Assembly: GCF_004005475.1 (NCBI RefSeq)
Contig: NZ_RZTZ01000003.1
Coordinates: 395,325 to 459,324, forward strand
Origin: Niallia taxi
Lineage (GTDB): Bacteria > Bacillota > Bacilli > Bacillales > Cytobacillaceae
Direction: 5' to 3'
Length of the DNA: 64,000 bases
The notes beneath the pieces are model-generated. The model did no database searches. It was not told the DNA's origin and was given only the letters and a program-made list of their open reading frames with translations. The position numbers were made by a program, and so were the translations under genes. Shown in pieces: positions 56,115 through 63,873 of this stretch; position 1 is the stretch's first letter; each line of letters starts with the position of its first letter.

Positions 56115-56600
56115 TTGAAAATGCCAGAGGTATACCTAATTGGCGAGCTGAGGATGAAAAACTTTGAAATTTTTCGTCTTATGCAAACAAAGGAAGATGG
56201 CTGGAACTATGTTATTGGATTTCTACTTATTGAAGATTGCAATAGAAAAAGCAGGATTTCGGATTATCCTTTTTTAGAAGAGGTTTTTAAAGACACACCA
56301 GAAGAGTTTGATACATCTGAAAATATAATAAAGTTACAGGCAGTAATCACAGAACCAATGGCTGAAGAAGACATAGAGGTTTTAGAGCATATCAGTGTCA
56401 GCTTAGTAGAATTCAAGGAACAGACTGCTGTTACTTTTTCCGTTATTGTGAGGGAAGACCTAAATGAGTTAATCGGTCTGCTTGATGAAAATCCTTTTGC
56501 TGTTTATACAGAACTCCTGCTGTACACAGAAGCAAAGCCTACAGTTTCTCATTTTAAGAAGGAATCTCTAAGAAGACTTTTTCAGGAGTATTCCTCTTGA
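56115..56600 (+). CDS. Hypothetical protein (161 aa)
   Basis: A TTG start at 56115 (MKMPEVYLIGELRMKNFEIF) is favoured because GAAGGTG is seven bases upstream; the open frame extends further up but overlaps the previous gene. The acidic soluble protein looks alpha/beta. Family not recognised. Confidence 0.5.
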   Translation: MKMPEVYLIGELRMKNFEIFRLMQTKEDGWNYVIGFLLIEDCNRKSRISDYPFLEEVFKDTPEEFDTSENIIKLQAVITEPMAEEDIEVLEHISVSLVEFKEQTAVTFSVIVREDLNELIGLLDENPFAVYTELLLYTEAKPTVSHFKKESLRRLFQEYSS

Positions 56601-56610
56601 AAATTTAAAA

Positions 56611-56654
56611 CCAAGGTATCTAACGGTGTGTGAGTTTAACATAAGATACCTTGG
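56611..56654. terminator. Long hairpin after the gene at 56115
   Basis: CCAAGGTATCT pairs perfectly with AGATACCTTGG across 22 bases. A T-run follows only on the minus strand, so it may end minus-strand transcripts rather than the upstream gene. Confidence 0.5.
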
Positions 56655-56674
56655 ATAGGATTTAAGACCTATAA

Positions 56675-56720
56675 ATGGTATTATATTACCATCTATACTT
56701 AAGGCATAGTGGTAATATAA
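56675..56720. other. Mutually exclusive hairpins
   Basis: TTATATTACCA (56681-56691) can pair with TGGTAATATAA (56710-56720) or its TACCAT part with ATGGTA (56675-56680). No adjoining gene suggests an obvious role. Confidence 0.35.
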
Positions 56721-56743
56721 CCCAGTCTTTCAAAAAAAATAAA

Positions 56744-56773
56744 AAAAGCCCTTCTCTTAAAGTAGATGGGCAT
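56744..56773 (-). terminator. Terminator of the small Cys-rich gene
   Basis: GCCC-TCT pairs with AGA-GGGC and a run of seven Ts follows on the minus strand. Confidence 0.55.
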
Positions 56774-56781
56774 TAAACTTA

Positions 56782-56883
56782 TTATGAGATCTTTCTCTTC
56801 TTTCCACATCGAACACACTTATCAGTATAATAACTGAATTTATGTCTACGTTTACATAGACAAATTATCGCTTTGAAAAACAT
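56782..56883 (-). CDS. Small Cys-rich protein (33 aa), zinc-ribbon-like
   Basis: ATG at 56883 with GGGGAG seven bases upstream. The product (starts MFFKAIICLCKRRHKF, then CVRCGKKRK) has CxC-x4-H and CxxC pairs, suggesting one bound zinc. It resembles small DUF1660-like phage-associated proteins; no partner is nearby. Confidence 0.5.
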   Translation of the reverse strand: MFFKAIICLCKRRHKFSYYTDKCVRCGKKRKIS

Positions 56884-57274
56884 GTTGACACTCCCCTTGA
56901 TGATTATTCAATCGAGGTAGTCCAGCCATCATAGAATTCCTTAGACCTGTGACTTTGCGTCCCATCTTTTCAATATGGTTTGCCTTTGTCTGGATTGGAA
57001 AGATAATATGGATATATTAACACTATGAAGATATTATTACCATTAACAAGAGATTACAGTATTGTTAACTTTATAATAAGAACTAGTTAGTAGTTCATCG
57101 TGTGTTCAAAAAATAAAAAAACCTTAAAAGCACCATTGAACATCGGGCTTTTAAGGTTAGAAAAGAAAACTATGACATCAAAACAATAGATTTGGGTTGG
57201 GTACTATTGTTTTGCGGGAACTTACAGTTATGTATCATTAGTCTTTTATGTTAATAAATTTCTTAATTAATCTA

Positions 57275-58555
57275 TTATTCTTTAGGTAATTCCTCAGAAA
57301 GCAAAGTAGCTAAAACTTTTTGCCCTTCGTAGGTTGGATGAATTTCTCCACTAATTACATAATCACTTTCTTTCCCATTAAATGTACTGAAGCTATCAAT
57401 GTACATCACCGATTTATTTTTCATTGCTATATTCTCATAATGTTTATTTATTTTTTTAATAATTAAATCACCAAATTCATCTCCTGTTGTACCTGCAGGG
57501 ATTGGGTTATATAAACCCACTATATATATTGGTGAATTAGTATTATTTCTAATCGTCTCAACTATGTTATCTAAGTTAATCATCGCTTGATTAGCGGCAT
57601 CTTGTATTGCACTAATCTGCTTCACTGTAGGTAATGCTCCGTTTCCACTTCGTACTTTTTCTAAAAAATCATTAGCAGCCCCTAATAGGTCCACACTCCC
57701 AATATCAATGCAGATTAAGTCAGATTTTCTGATTTTTGATTGATAGATAGGATTGTCCAAATCATTCAATAAATTTCCAGTAGTTGCACCACGAGACGCC
57801 AAATTAACAATATGAAAATTTTCATATTGATTACCGATTATGTATGGAAACCCATACTTAGTTGGCATATGTTTTGGAGAATTAGTATCAGCATTCCATC
57901 CTAATGAAATGGAGTCTCCCAAAAAAATGAATGTCCTTTTATTATTTTCATTAAGCTCTTGAAAAGTGTAAAACCCATTTTCTAATGTTCTCTTAATAAT
58001 TTCTATTCCTTCTTTTCTAGTTACATTGTTATATAGAGCATTTTGATCGAATAAGTCATTAAAACCACTCTGGTTAAGGAAATTGATGCTATCATTCCCC
58101 TTGTTCTTTTCCCCAAGAACCATATTTACTATTTCTGCAGCACGTAAATGGTTAATTTTTTTATTACTTTGTTTTACATCTAGAGATTTATATTTATATT
58201 CCTCTACTGCTTTCTGATAATATCCGGCTGCCCAATATTCTGAAGTATCTGTAACCGTGGGAGAAACACCATAAGCCTTTGAGAGTAACACAAAAAATTC
58301 AGCCTCTGTCATTTCTTTTTTAGGTTGATCAATATTTTCGTTCTCGATATATTGATTTATCCACTTAATCTTTTCTTCCAGCAATCTATCTTTATTAGCT
58401 CTTTCATCATTAATTGCTTCAATATTTATATTAATTGCTGTTACTTCTTTTGTTTTGTGTGATTGATATTTTATTCCAAGGCAGAGTACAGCCACAAATA
58501 CTATGAATAATGTCAGTAGTATCCATAAAGTTTTATTTACTTTAATTCTCCCCAT
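57275..58555 (-). CDS. Surface SGNH/GDSL hydrolase with SLH-like repeats
   Basis: A 426-residue protein: signal anchor (about 9-28), a helical linker, two S-layer-homology-like units at about 80-195 (MTEAEFFVLLSKAYGV then YWAAGYYQKAVEEY; later TRKEGIEIIKRTLE), and an SGNH domain with GDS at 213-215 and GEIHPTYEGQ near the end holding the catalytic His. The usual GxND Asn block reads GSVD instead. It probably deacylates a wall or EPS polymer while held to the envelope. Confidence 0.75.
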   Translation of the reverse strand: MGRIKVNKTLWILLTLFIVFVAVLCLGIKYQSHKTKEVTAININIEAINDERANKDRLLEEKIKWINQYIENENIDQPKKEMTEAEFFVLLSKAYGVSPTVTDTSEYWAAGYYQKAVEEYKYKSLDVKQSNKKINHLRAAEIVNMVLGEKNKGNDSINFLNQSGFNDLFDQNALYNNVTRKEGIEIIKRTLENGFYTFQELNENNKRTFIFLGDSISLGWNADTNSPKHMPTKYGFPYIIGNQYENFHIVNLASRGATTGNLLNDLDNPIYQSKIRKSDLICIDIGSVDLLGAANDFLEKVRSGNGALPTVKQISAIQDAANQAMINLDNIVETIRNNTNSPIYIVGLYNPIPAGTTGDEFGDLIIKKINKHYENIAMKNKSVMYIDSFSTFNGKESDYVISGEIHPTYEGQKVLATLLSEELPKE

Positions 58556-58836
58556 ATATTGCTCCCTTATTCTATCTTATCTTGGAGATATTAACACACG
58601 GACATAATATATGTATAGTACATTTTAACTAATATATGATTCCTCTCAGCCTTTTAGTCCTAGCCCTCAATGGATAATATACATTCTAAGTGGTGGCTAA
58701 GTATTTTTCTCATAGTAATAAATTAGTTTTCCGGACATATCTTTTTTTTTATTTTTCTAATTCACTTGTAACTAAGAATCTTTCCAATACTATTTGGATA
58801 CCGATACAGCGGAATATGTAACCACCATAAAATACA
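58556..58836. other. Intergenic region
   Basis: AT-rich, no gene, repeat or RNA structure recognised. Confidence 0.25.
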
Positions 58837-58861
58837 AAAAACCCTCTAATTTATAGAGGGG
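58837..58861 (-). terminator. Terminator downstream of the yezG-like gene
   Basis: CCCTCT pairs with AGAGGG and six Ts follow on the minus strand. About 190 bases without a gene separate it from the stop at 59048. Confidence 0.7.
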
Positions 58862-59047
58862 AAAAGTTGCTCTTTTTTCAAATTAAGCTAAAATCACTAC
58901 AAAAGCTATTAACATTTACTTATTAAACACAAATCATTTATCTGTTTTCTAACAAATATTCACATCCATAGATACTAGTTAAATCGACAATTGAATTCAT
59001 TTGAAGTTTTATTTTCACACACCTTATATCTTTAACTCTAGTAGAGA

Positions 59048-59533
59048 TCATTTTTGTTTATTAATATATTCTCTAATAAGTTTCACATCACTTTCTCTCT
59101 TTTCATCAGGAGAAACTCCTAACTTTTTATACTTCCATATAATTAATCTCTCATAATGATTATAATTATTTTCTTCGGCTAATAATGTATAATCAAATTC
59201 AACATCAAACTTACCCGTAGAATATAACTCAAATGTTAAATTAGTCCAAGGTTCCTGCTTATTTCTTTTAAATTCTTCCCATAGATCTCTAAAAATACTG
59301 TCAAGAAGATTTAATTGACGATCAGTCTCGTCTTCATCAATCCCTTCCATATCTTCAATATCTAAACTGTATATCGGTTCCTGCTTATTTTTTGGATAGT
59401 AGAAAAAAACCGTCGAATCACTATATTCATCAACTTCAGAGTATACGATTACTTTTTCCCATGGTTCTGGAATAATAATGTTTAACTGCATAGCTACTTT
59501 TTGATAAATACTTTCCAAGTTCTCTGTATTCAT
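59048..59533 (-). CDS. YezG/DUF600-family immunity protein
   Basis: A 161-residue acidic protein of the DUF600 group (LESIYQKVAMQLNIIIPEPW at the start, RLIIWKYKKLGVSP near the end). B. subtilis YezG protects against the LXG nuclease toxin YeeF. No cognate toxin is next to it, so it is an orphan immunity gene. GGAGG lies five to six bases before the ATG. Confidence 0.8.
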   Translation of the reverse strand: MNTENLESIYQKVAMQLNIIIPEPWEKVIVYSEVDEYSDSTVFFYYPKNKQEPIYSLDIEDMEGIDEDETDRQLNLLDSIFRDLWEEFKRNKQEPWTNLTFELYSTGKFDVEFDYTLLAEENNYNHYERLIIWKYKKLGVSPDEKRESDVKLIREYINKQK

Positions 59534-59658
59534 TTACTTTCCTCCATATACATTTTTCAAACTGGCTATAATTTTTTCCCATCAATTCTATATTTTATGT
59601 TAAAGTAACGGGCCTTACAGAATTAATTTTCTTACACAATAAAACAACGCCGCTTTAA

Positions 59659-59760
59659 CTTACCCATTGTTCTTCGCCACAAGCTTTGTCATTCTCATTG
59701 GTTTGTTAACTCCCTGTCATAACTACTCTCGCTATATAAAACGTCTTCTCTGTTTATCGT
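59659..59760 (-). pseudogene. Toxin-like coding remnant, copy 1
   Basis: On the minus strand broken frames read EDVLYSESSYDREL and ENDKACGEEQWVS. The DNA is an imperfect repeat of 61081-61185, where the matching peptide is DDILYGRDTYDTAKHLN then RDDNARSDKQW. Probably the remains of a duplicated gene that preceded each immunity gene; family unknown. Confidence 0.35.
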
Positions 59761-59876
59761 ACATCTCACAAAATCCGAATATAAAATCAATACTCCAAGG
59801 CGGTTCTACCTTTATGAGCTATGAATTTCAATATAGCATCAGCATCATTCATGTTACCCAAAACATAATTGTCTAA

Positions 59877-59922
59877 TAAAAAAAGCACTTGTTACCTAAT
59901 CGGCAACATCAAGCGCTTTATG
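59877..59922 (-). terminator. Inter-cassette terminator hairpin 1
   Basis: AAAAAAGCACTTGTT on the left, AACATCAAGCGCTTTAT on the right; T-run on the minus side. Same design as those at 60306 and 61295. Confidence 0.6.
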
Positions 59923-60005
59923 GTTTGCTATATATAATAAATCTTTCCTTCTTTAAACCCACGAGCAAATATAGCCATTTATTTTTTTCCAACTTACTTG
60001 TTAAA

Positions 60006-60198
60006 TTAAATAGGATTATTCGGAAATTCACTATGATACTTATCAATTAATGCTTTATAATTGTCATCAGTTGGAATCTCACCTAAATATTTATTTTTCC
60101 ATATAATCATTTCCTTATCAGCTTTTTGCCCCACATATTCGATACATATGGAAATTATATCTACTGCAAATCACTAAATATATATTCAAATTCCTTCA
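60006..60198 (-). pseudogene. Degraded immunity-like gene
   Basis: An ATG at 60198 reads MKEFEYIFSDLQ then stops; in another frame the sequence continues EYVGQKADKEMIIWKNKYLG and ends HSEFPNNPI. IIWKNKYLGEIP resembles the end of DUF600 proteins (IIWKYKKLGVSP in the gene at 59048). It is probably a decayed relative. Confidence 0.45.
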
Positions 60199-60305
60199 TA
60201 GTATTTTTCTTTTCCTTTTTCTTTTTCTAGTGTGTTCCTACTATGAGAAGGTCTATTTTCTCTTTTAATTAATTGTAAATTACCATTTGCGTATTTAGCC
60301 ATAAA

Positions 60306-60340
60306 AAAGCACCTGTTGTATTAACAACCAAGTGCCTTAT
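60306..60340 (-). terminator. Inter-cassette terminator hairpin 2
   Basis: AAGCACCTGTTGT pairs imperfectly with ACAACCAAGTGCCTT; T-run on the minus side, just beyond the Imm22-like stop. Confidence 0.7.
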
Positions 60341-60362
60341 AGTACGAAGAAGATGTATTAAT

Positions 60363-60746
60363 CTAGTCTACATATTCAGCTGTACCTATAAAATTAAGTT
60401 CGTATTCATTATTGCTTACTGAATTTATAGCTTTACCATCGTTAGCATAATTGTAGTTGTAAATCAAAATAATGGTATTATACTTAGAAATTAATTTAAC
60501 ATTTATAAACTGTTTTATCAGCTGATCATCATATGAAAAATCTATTAGAAGCTTTTCTATATCATCTTCAGCATCTGGTATGCAATCCTTCTCTATTAAA
60601 TCTCTATCATAATAGCCTAATTTAAATTCCTTTTCAAAAGTTGAAGGAATACTATCTCCATCTTCATCATATTTTACTTCAGTATACTTTTCTAGCTCAT
60701 CAAAGTTTTGAAAGTTTCCTAACCACAAAGAAACATCATTTTTCAT
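60363..60746 (-). CDS. Imm22 (DUF4284)-like immunity protein
   Basis: A 127-residue acidic protein with the family start VSLWLGNFQNFDELEKYTE, DEDGDSIPSTFEKEF and YYDRDLIEKD. Imm22 proteins neutralise polymorphic nuclease toxins. AAGGAGG is eight bases before the ATG. The start overlaps a recombinase remnant instead of a toxin gene, so it is an orphan. Confidence 0.75.
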   Translation of the reverse strand: MKNDVSLWLGNFQNFDELEKYTEVKYDEDGDSIPSTFEKEFKLGYYDRDLIEKDCIPDAEDDIEKLLIDFSYDDQLIKQFINVKLISKYNTIILIYNYNYANDGKAINSVSNNEYELNFIGTAEYVD

Positions 60747-60963
60747 AATTTATTACCTCCTTAAGCCCTCTAGTAAATCCATAACACCATTCTTCATTCA
60801 GTTTTGCACCACTGATTCCTTCATCTCTAAAAACGTTTATCAAGTTCAAGTTGTTTTCATCACAATATGCTATAATATCCTCTTCTTGATATTTCAAACT
60901 ATATCCATCTCTCGCTTGTCCTTGTGTTGAAACTCGTATATACCCAATAACGTTCAATTTCAT
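60736..60963 (-). pseudogene. Serine recombinase N-terminal fragment
   Basis: Starting MKLNVIGYIRVSTQGQARDG, this is the resolvase/invertase start with the catalytic Ser in RVST and continues DEGISGAK before diverging to an unrelated ending WCYGFTRGLKEVINYEK. The catalytic domain is cut at about half length; no DNA-binding part remains. Confidence 0.75.
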
Positions 60964-61080
60964 CACCCTTCCGTTACGAAAATTACAATTTAGCGAATAG
61001 CGAGTATTATACGATTCTCTCCAAGAAAATAATAACCCTTTATATTTATTCTGTTTGGTTAATATCACCTTTTGAATTAT

Positions 61081-61185
61081 CCATTGTTTATCGCTACGAG
61101 CATTGTCATCTCGTTAGTTTAAGTGCTTTGCAGTATCATAAGTATCCCTGCCATATAAAATGTCATCTCCCTCGTTTCTCGCACT
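61081..61185 (-). pseudogene. Toxin-like coding remnant, copy 2
   Basis: Imperfect repeat of 59659-59760. The minus strand reads DDILYGRDTYDTAKHLN, stop, RDDNARSDKQWI. Family not recognised. Confidence 0.35.
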
Positions 61186-61294
61186 TTTTCAATAGTTAAA
61201 GTATTACAACCGTACCCCATGATGGTATAGCCACCATGGGGTCTCTATTTCAAGCAGGTATAATTTATTGCGCTCAATTAACTATATTACACAC

Positions 61295-61333
61295 AAAAAA
61301 GCACTTAATGCTTTAAATGCAATCAAGCGCTAT
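61295..61333 (-). terminator. Inter-cassette terminator hairpin 3
   Basis: AAAAAAGCACTT with AAGCGCTATAAA; same design as those at 59877 and 60306, placed after a SUKH gene. Confidence 0.6.
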
Positions 61334-61355
61334 AAAATATCATGCTATGTTATTC

Positions 61356-61826
61356 CTAATCAAGGAACTTTAAAAATTCTTCAAAATCATCTGCCACTTT
61401 AAATGTTATAGGTTCAAATTCACCTGATTCCTCATGAGACCACACGCATACAGATGGATTTTCTTTATTGTGCCTAAAATCTAAGCACACGAAGTCACCC
61501 GCAAATACACTAGCGATAGGCAATACCTCAGCTCCTACCAAATCTTCATTGTCGGTTAATCTCTCACCAATTTGAGAAAACACAACATCTATGTCATATA
61601 TACCTTTGGTGTTATTTTCTATATCATCAAGAATACATAAAAACCTTTCTATTGCATAACCACGATTGTTGCATTCAAATGTCGCTTCTTCAACCTCTAT
61701 TCCATTATACAACTTCACAAAATTCACAAAAGGCTCTGGTAATCTCAGCCGCCAAAACTTTTCATGTTTTTTAATCAGTTCTTCTGAAGGCAATGGCGTA
61801 ACTATAGTATCATGTTTCATTTTCAT
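61356..61826 (-). CDS. SMI1/KNR4 (SUKH) immunity protein
   Basis: A 156-residue SUKH-domain protein: LRLPEPFVNFVKLYNGIEV near residue 28, then PIASVFAGDFVCLDFRHNKE and DDFEEFLKFLD at the end. SUKH proteins protect against a wide range of contact-dependent and LXG toxins. AAGGGGG precedes the ATG. A decayed toxin end (GGRSTGMWADVPR) lies just upstream. Confidence 0.82.
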   Translation of the reverse strand: MKMKHDTIVTPLPSEELIKKHEKFWRLRLPEPFVNFVKLYNGIEVEEATFECNNRGYAIERFLCILDDIENNTKGIYDIDVVFSQIGERLTDNEDLVGAEVLPIASVFAGDFVCLDFRHNKENPSVCVWSHEESGEFEPITFKVADDFEEFLKFLD

Positions 61827-61852
61827 TGTTTTCCCCCTTTCTTTAGACTATC

Positions 61853-61942
61853 CTATCTTGGTACATCTGCCCACATTCCGGTAGATCTACCGCCATTATG
61901 AATAGTAATATTGTGTATACCAAGAGGAATGCAGATATCCAT
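61853..61942 (-). pseudogene. Decayed toxin C-terminus before the SUKH gene
   Basis: On the minus strand a frame ends ITIHNGGRSTGMWADVPR and stops 27 bases before the SUKH start. The preceding frame is interrupted. Position and ending suggest the tip of the cognate polymorphic toxin; no family assigned. Confidence 0.35.
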
Positions 61943-62046
61943 TTCCATCAAACATATACAAATCAGTTTCATTTGCTAGTTTCATTGCTGCTTCAACTAC
62001 TAATGGCAACTCACGATAAGCAAGGCTATTCAGAGTTAGATAATAG

Positions 62047-62574
62047 TTATATGACTGAATTTCTACTTATATCAAATATATCTATGTCTTTTTCTTCAAA
62101 TAGGTCTTCTAAGGCATCTGTTCCTTATCTCTCAGCAAATAATAACTCTTTTGTAGAAATTGGTACTGCGAGTAACCACGTAACTTTCTTATCTATAAAG
62201 TCTAGGGAGATAAGTTTTTCCCATAAAAAAGGTGAAGTAAATAATATATGTTCCATCATGTATGATAGGCAACTTTGTATTTATTATATTGAAAGCACAT
62301 GTAGATAATACATTCGGAAAGAGTTCAAACATGGTTGCACTAGCCCCCACAATTTCCACTCGCAAAGGTTTTTCATCAATTGAGTATCCAATTGAATAAT
62401 CAGATAAACCAATTGTAGAATAAGAAGTAACACCCTCATAAGGTCTATCTATAGTCGATAAGATATCAACATTGCTCACATTATCTTCATCCCAATACTT
62501 TAAGACAATAGGTTTTCCCCCAAATGCTCTAAAGCTGTTCTTGCAATAATTTTGTTCGCTTTAGTAACTTTCAT
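62047..62574 (-). pseudogene. SUFU-family immunity gene with frameshifts
   Basis: ATG at 62574 with GGAGG seven bases upstream. The frame reads KANKIIARTALEHLG, shifts in a run of five Gs, continues KPIVLKYWDEDNVSNVDILS and YEGVTSYSTIGLSDYSIGYS, shifts again near 62225, then gives IDKKVTWLLAVPIS, a stop, and DALEDLFEEKDIDIFDISRN. This is a Suppressor-of-fused-type immunity protein of about 175 residues with at least two frameshifts and one stop. Confidence 0.7.
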
Positions 62575-62603
62575 ACTAAACCTCCTACAATCATAATTAA
62601 TTA

Positions 62604-62945
62604 TTAATCACCAAAATAATCATCTGTTAAATCTTCTCCCTTATGACTTCTATTTGAGGAAGGCAATTCTGGATAATAATGGCCCTGGATTATTATGTTC
62701 ATCTATAAATTCTTTCCTTGATATACCTCGTTCTATTGCACTTTGTTGGTGTTTTCAATATTCATAACCTGGTTTGTGCCCCATATCCCACGGCTCATCT
62801 TTATTCATAAGTGTGTCAGTAAGTGGGTCTCTTACATTACCATCTGTATTTTTAGCTTTTTCCCAGACTTCATCTCTAACGCCTTTTCTATATCCAGAAG
62901 GTCTTTTATATTTTTTATCAAGATTACCTTTACCCTTAATCAATT
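62604..62945 (-). pseudogene. GH-E (HNH/EndoVII) nuclease toxin tip, broken
   Basis: On the minus strand: KYKRPSGYRKGVRDEVWEKA, then PWDMGHKPGYEY, where a TGA replaces the expected Trp, followed by KHQQSAIERGISRKEFIDEH and, in another frame, HYYPELPSSNRSHKGEDLTD and a stop at 62604. D-MGH-P is the GH-E signature. Its upstream toxin body is gone. The SUFU-type gene directly downstream is its likely immunity partner. Confidence 0.65.
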
Positions 62946-63098
62946 CAACGGCTTGAAATCGCCCTTAAACTAACTAGGGGAAGAAACAAGAAGGCAAAGG
63001 AAGGTGGATATGCAGGAGGAAGGACAACTTTTGGTTACAGAAAGCAGGATACTGTAAAATGGCTGCTCGATGCTTTTAATATCACAGCAAGAAAATAA
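62946..63098 (+). pseudogene. Serine recombinase internal fragment
   Basis: On the plus strand the frame reads RLEIALKLTRGRNKKAKEGG, then YAGGRTTFGYRK, matching the linker region between the catalytic and DNA-binding parts of large serine recombinases. It stops after FNITARK. It is in the opposite orientation to the N-terminal fragment at 60736. Confidence 0.6.
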
Positions 63099-63148
63099 CA
63101 ACCCTTTGTGACTATTATTAATACATTTTGCCTTATCTTATTTCAATT

Positions 63149-63637
63149 TTAGTCATGCAGTTTATCCAGAAATTCTGTAAATGTTGCTGCAACGTAAAAT
63201 ACATTTTCTCTTGCACGCTCTTCAGCCTGTTCTTCTGTTAATCCTTCTTCTTCCATTAACATTTCTTTTTCAGCAGCGTTCTCATGTTCCCAAAAGACAA
63301 CAATTGGATTATCTTCATGATTTTTATAATCAAAGCATATTAAATTTCCTGCTGGGTCAAAAGCAAAAGGTATTATTTTCTCTGGAAGAGTATCCTTGTA
63401 ATCATTGAAGACTTCTACAATATGTTCATCATCTTCACTGTCATATGTTAATAATGTTCCGAAGACCTTTTCTTTTCCTTCGACTTGAAATATTTCAGGG
63501 CTAACATGTGCACCGTTGAAGTTCATAGCAACTTCTATATAATCTAAGGGAAATTTCACTCCTAATGTTTCTCCAACATTCTCCACTTCCTTTTTAGTCA
63601 CTGGTTCGTCCCATGATCTCCATTTTACATTACTCAT
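63149..63637 (-). CDS. SMI1/KNR4 (SUKH) immunity protein
   Basis: A 162-residue SUKH protein: LGVKFPLDYIEVAMNFNGAH near residue 25, IIPFAFDPAGNLICFDY in the middle and a C-terminal TFTEFLDKLHD. The ATG overlaps the stop of a WHH nuclease toxin tip (ATGA), so it is the cognate immunity gene of that toxin. Intact although the toxin body is not. Confidence 0.82.
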   Translation of the reverse strand: MSNVKWRSWDEPVTKKEVENVGETLGVKFPLDYIEVAMNFNGAHVSPEIFQVEGKEKVFGTLLTYDSEDDEHIVEVFNDYKDTLPEKIIPFAFDPAGNLICFDYKNHEDNPIVVFWEHENAAEKEMLMEEEGLTEEQAEERARENVFYVAATFTEFLDKLHD

Positions 63638-63825
63638 CTAATACCATCTCCCCATAATTTATTCCCACCTAAATGATTAACTTTATGCGTTTTAGATACT
63701 ACAAGTTGCATCTTACCAAGCACTTGATGATGATTCCATTTCAAGCCTTTAATTCTAGCTTCCCCATTTTCAATATCCCTAAGTTGTTTTTGAAGGGAAT
63801 AATTCTTTAGATAACCTTTCCTTGA
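63634..63825 (-). pseudogene. WHH-type HNH nuclease toxin tip
   Basis: The last 60 or so residues of a toxin: SLQKQLRDIENGEARIKGLK, then WNHHQVLGKMQLV and HLGGNKLWGDGIR. The W-x-HH-Q core and H-GG-WG ending are those of WHH nucleases. The frame has a stop at about 63826, and an IS3-type end lies at about 63874, so only the tip survives. Confidence 0.65.
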
Positions 63826-63873
63826 TTAATCGCTTCTTTTAATAACTTTATACATTCTTTAAATTGAGTATCA

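Noticed and set aside
61898..62308. 136-aa plus-strand frame
   Set aside because: Antisense to the SUFU-type pseudogene, whose family residues read on the minus strand.
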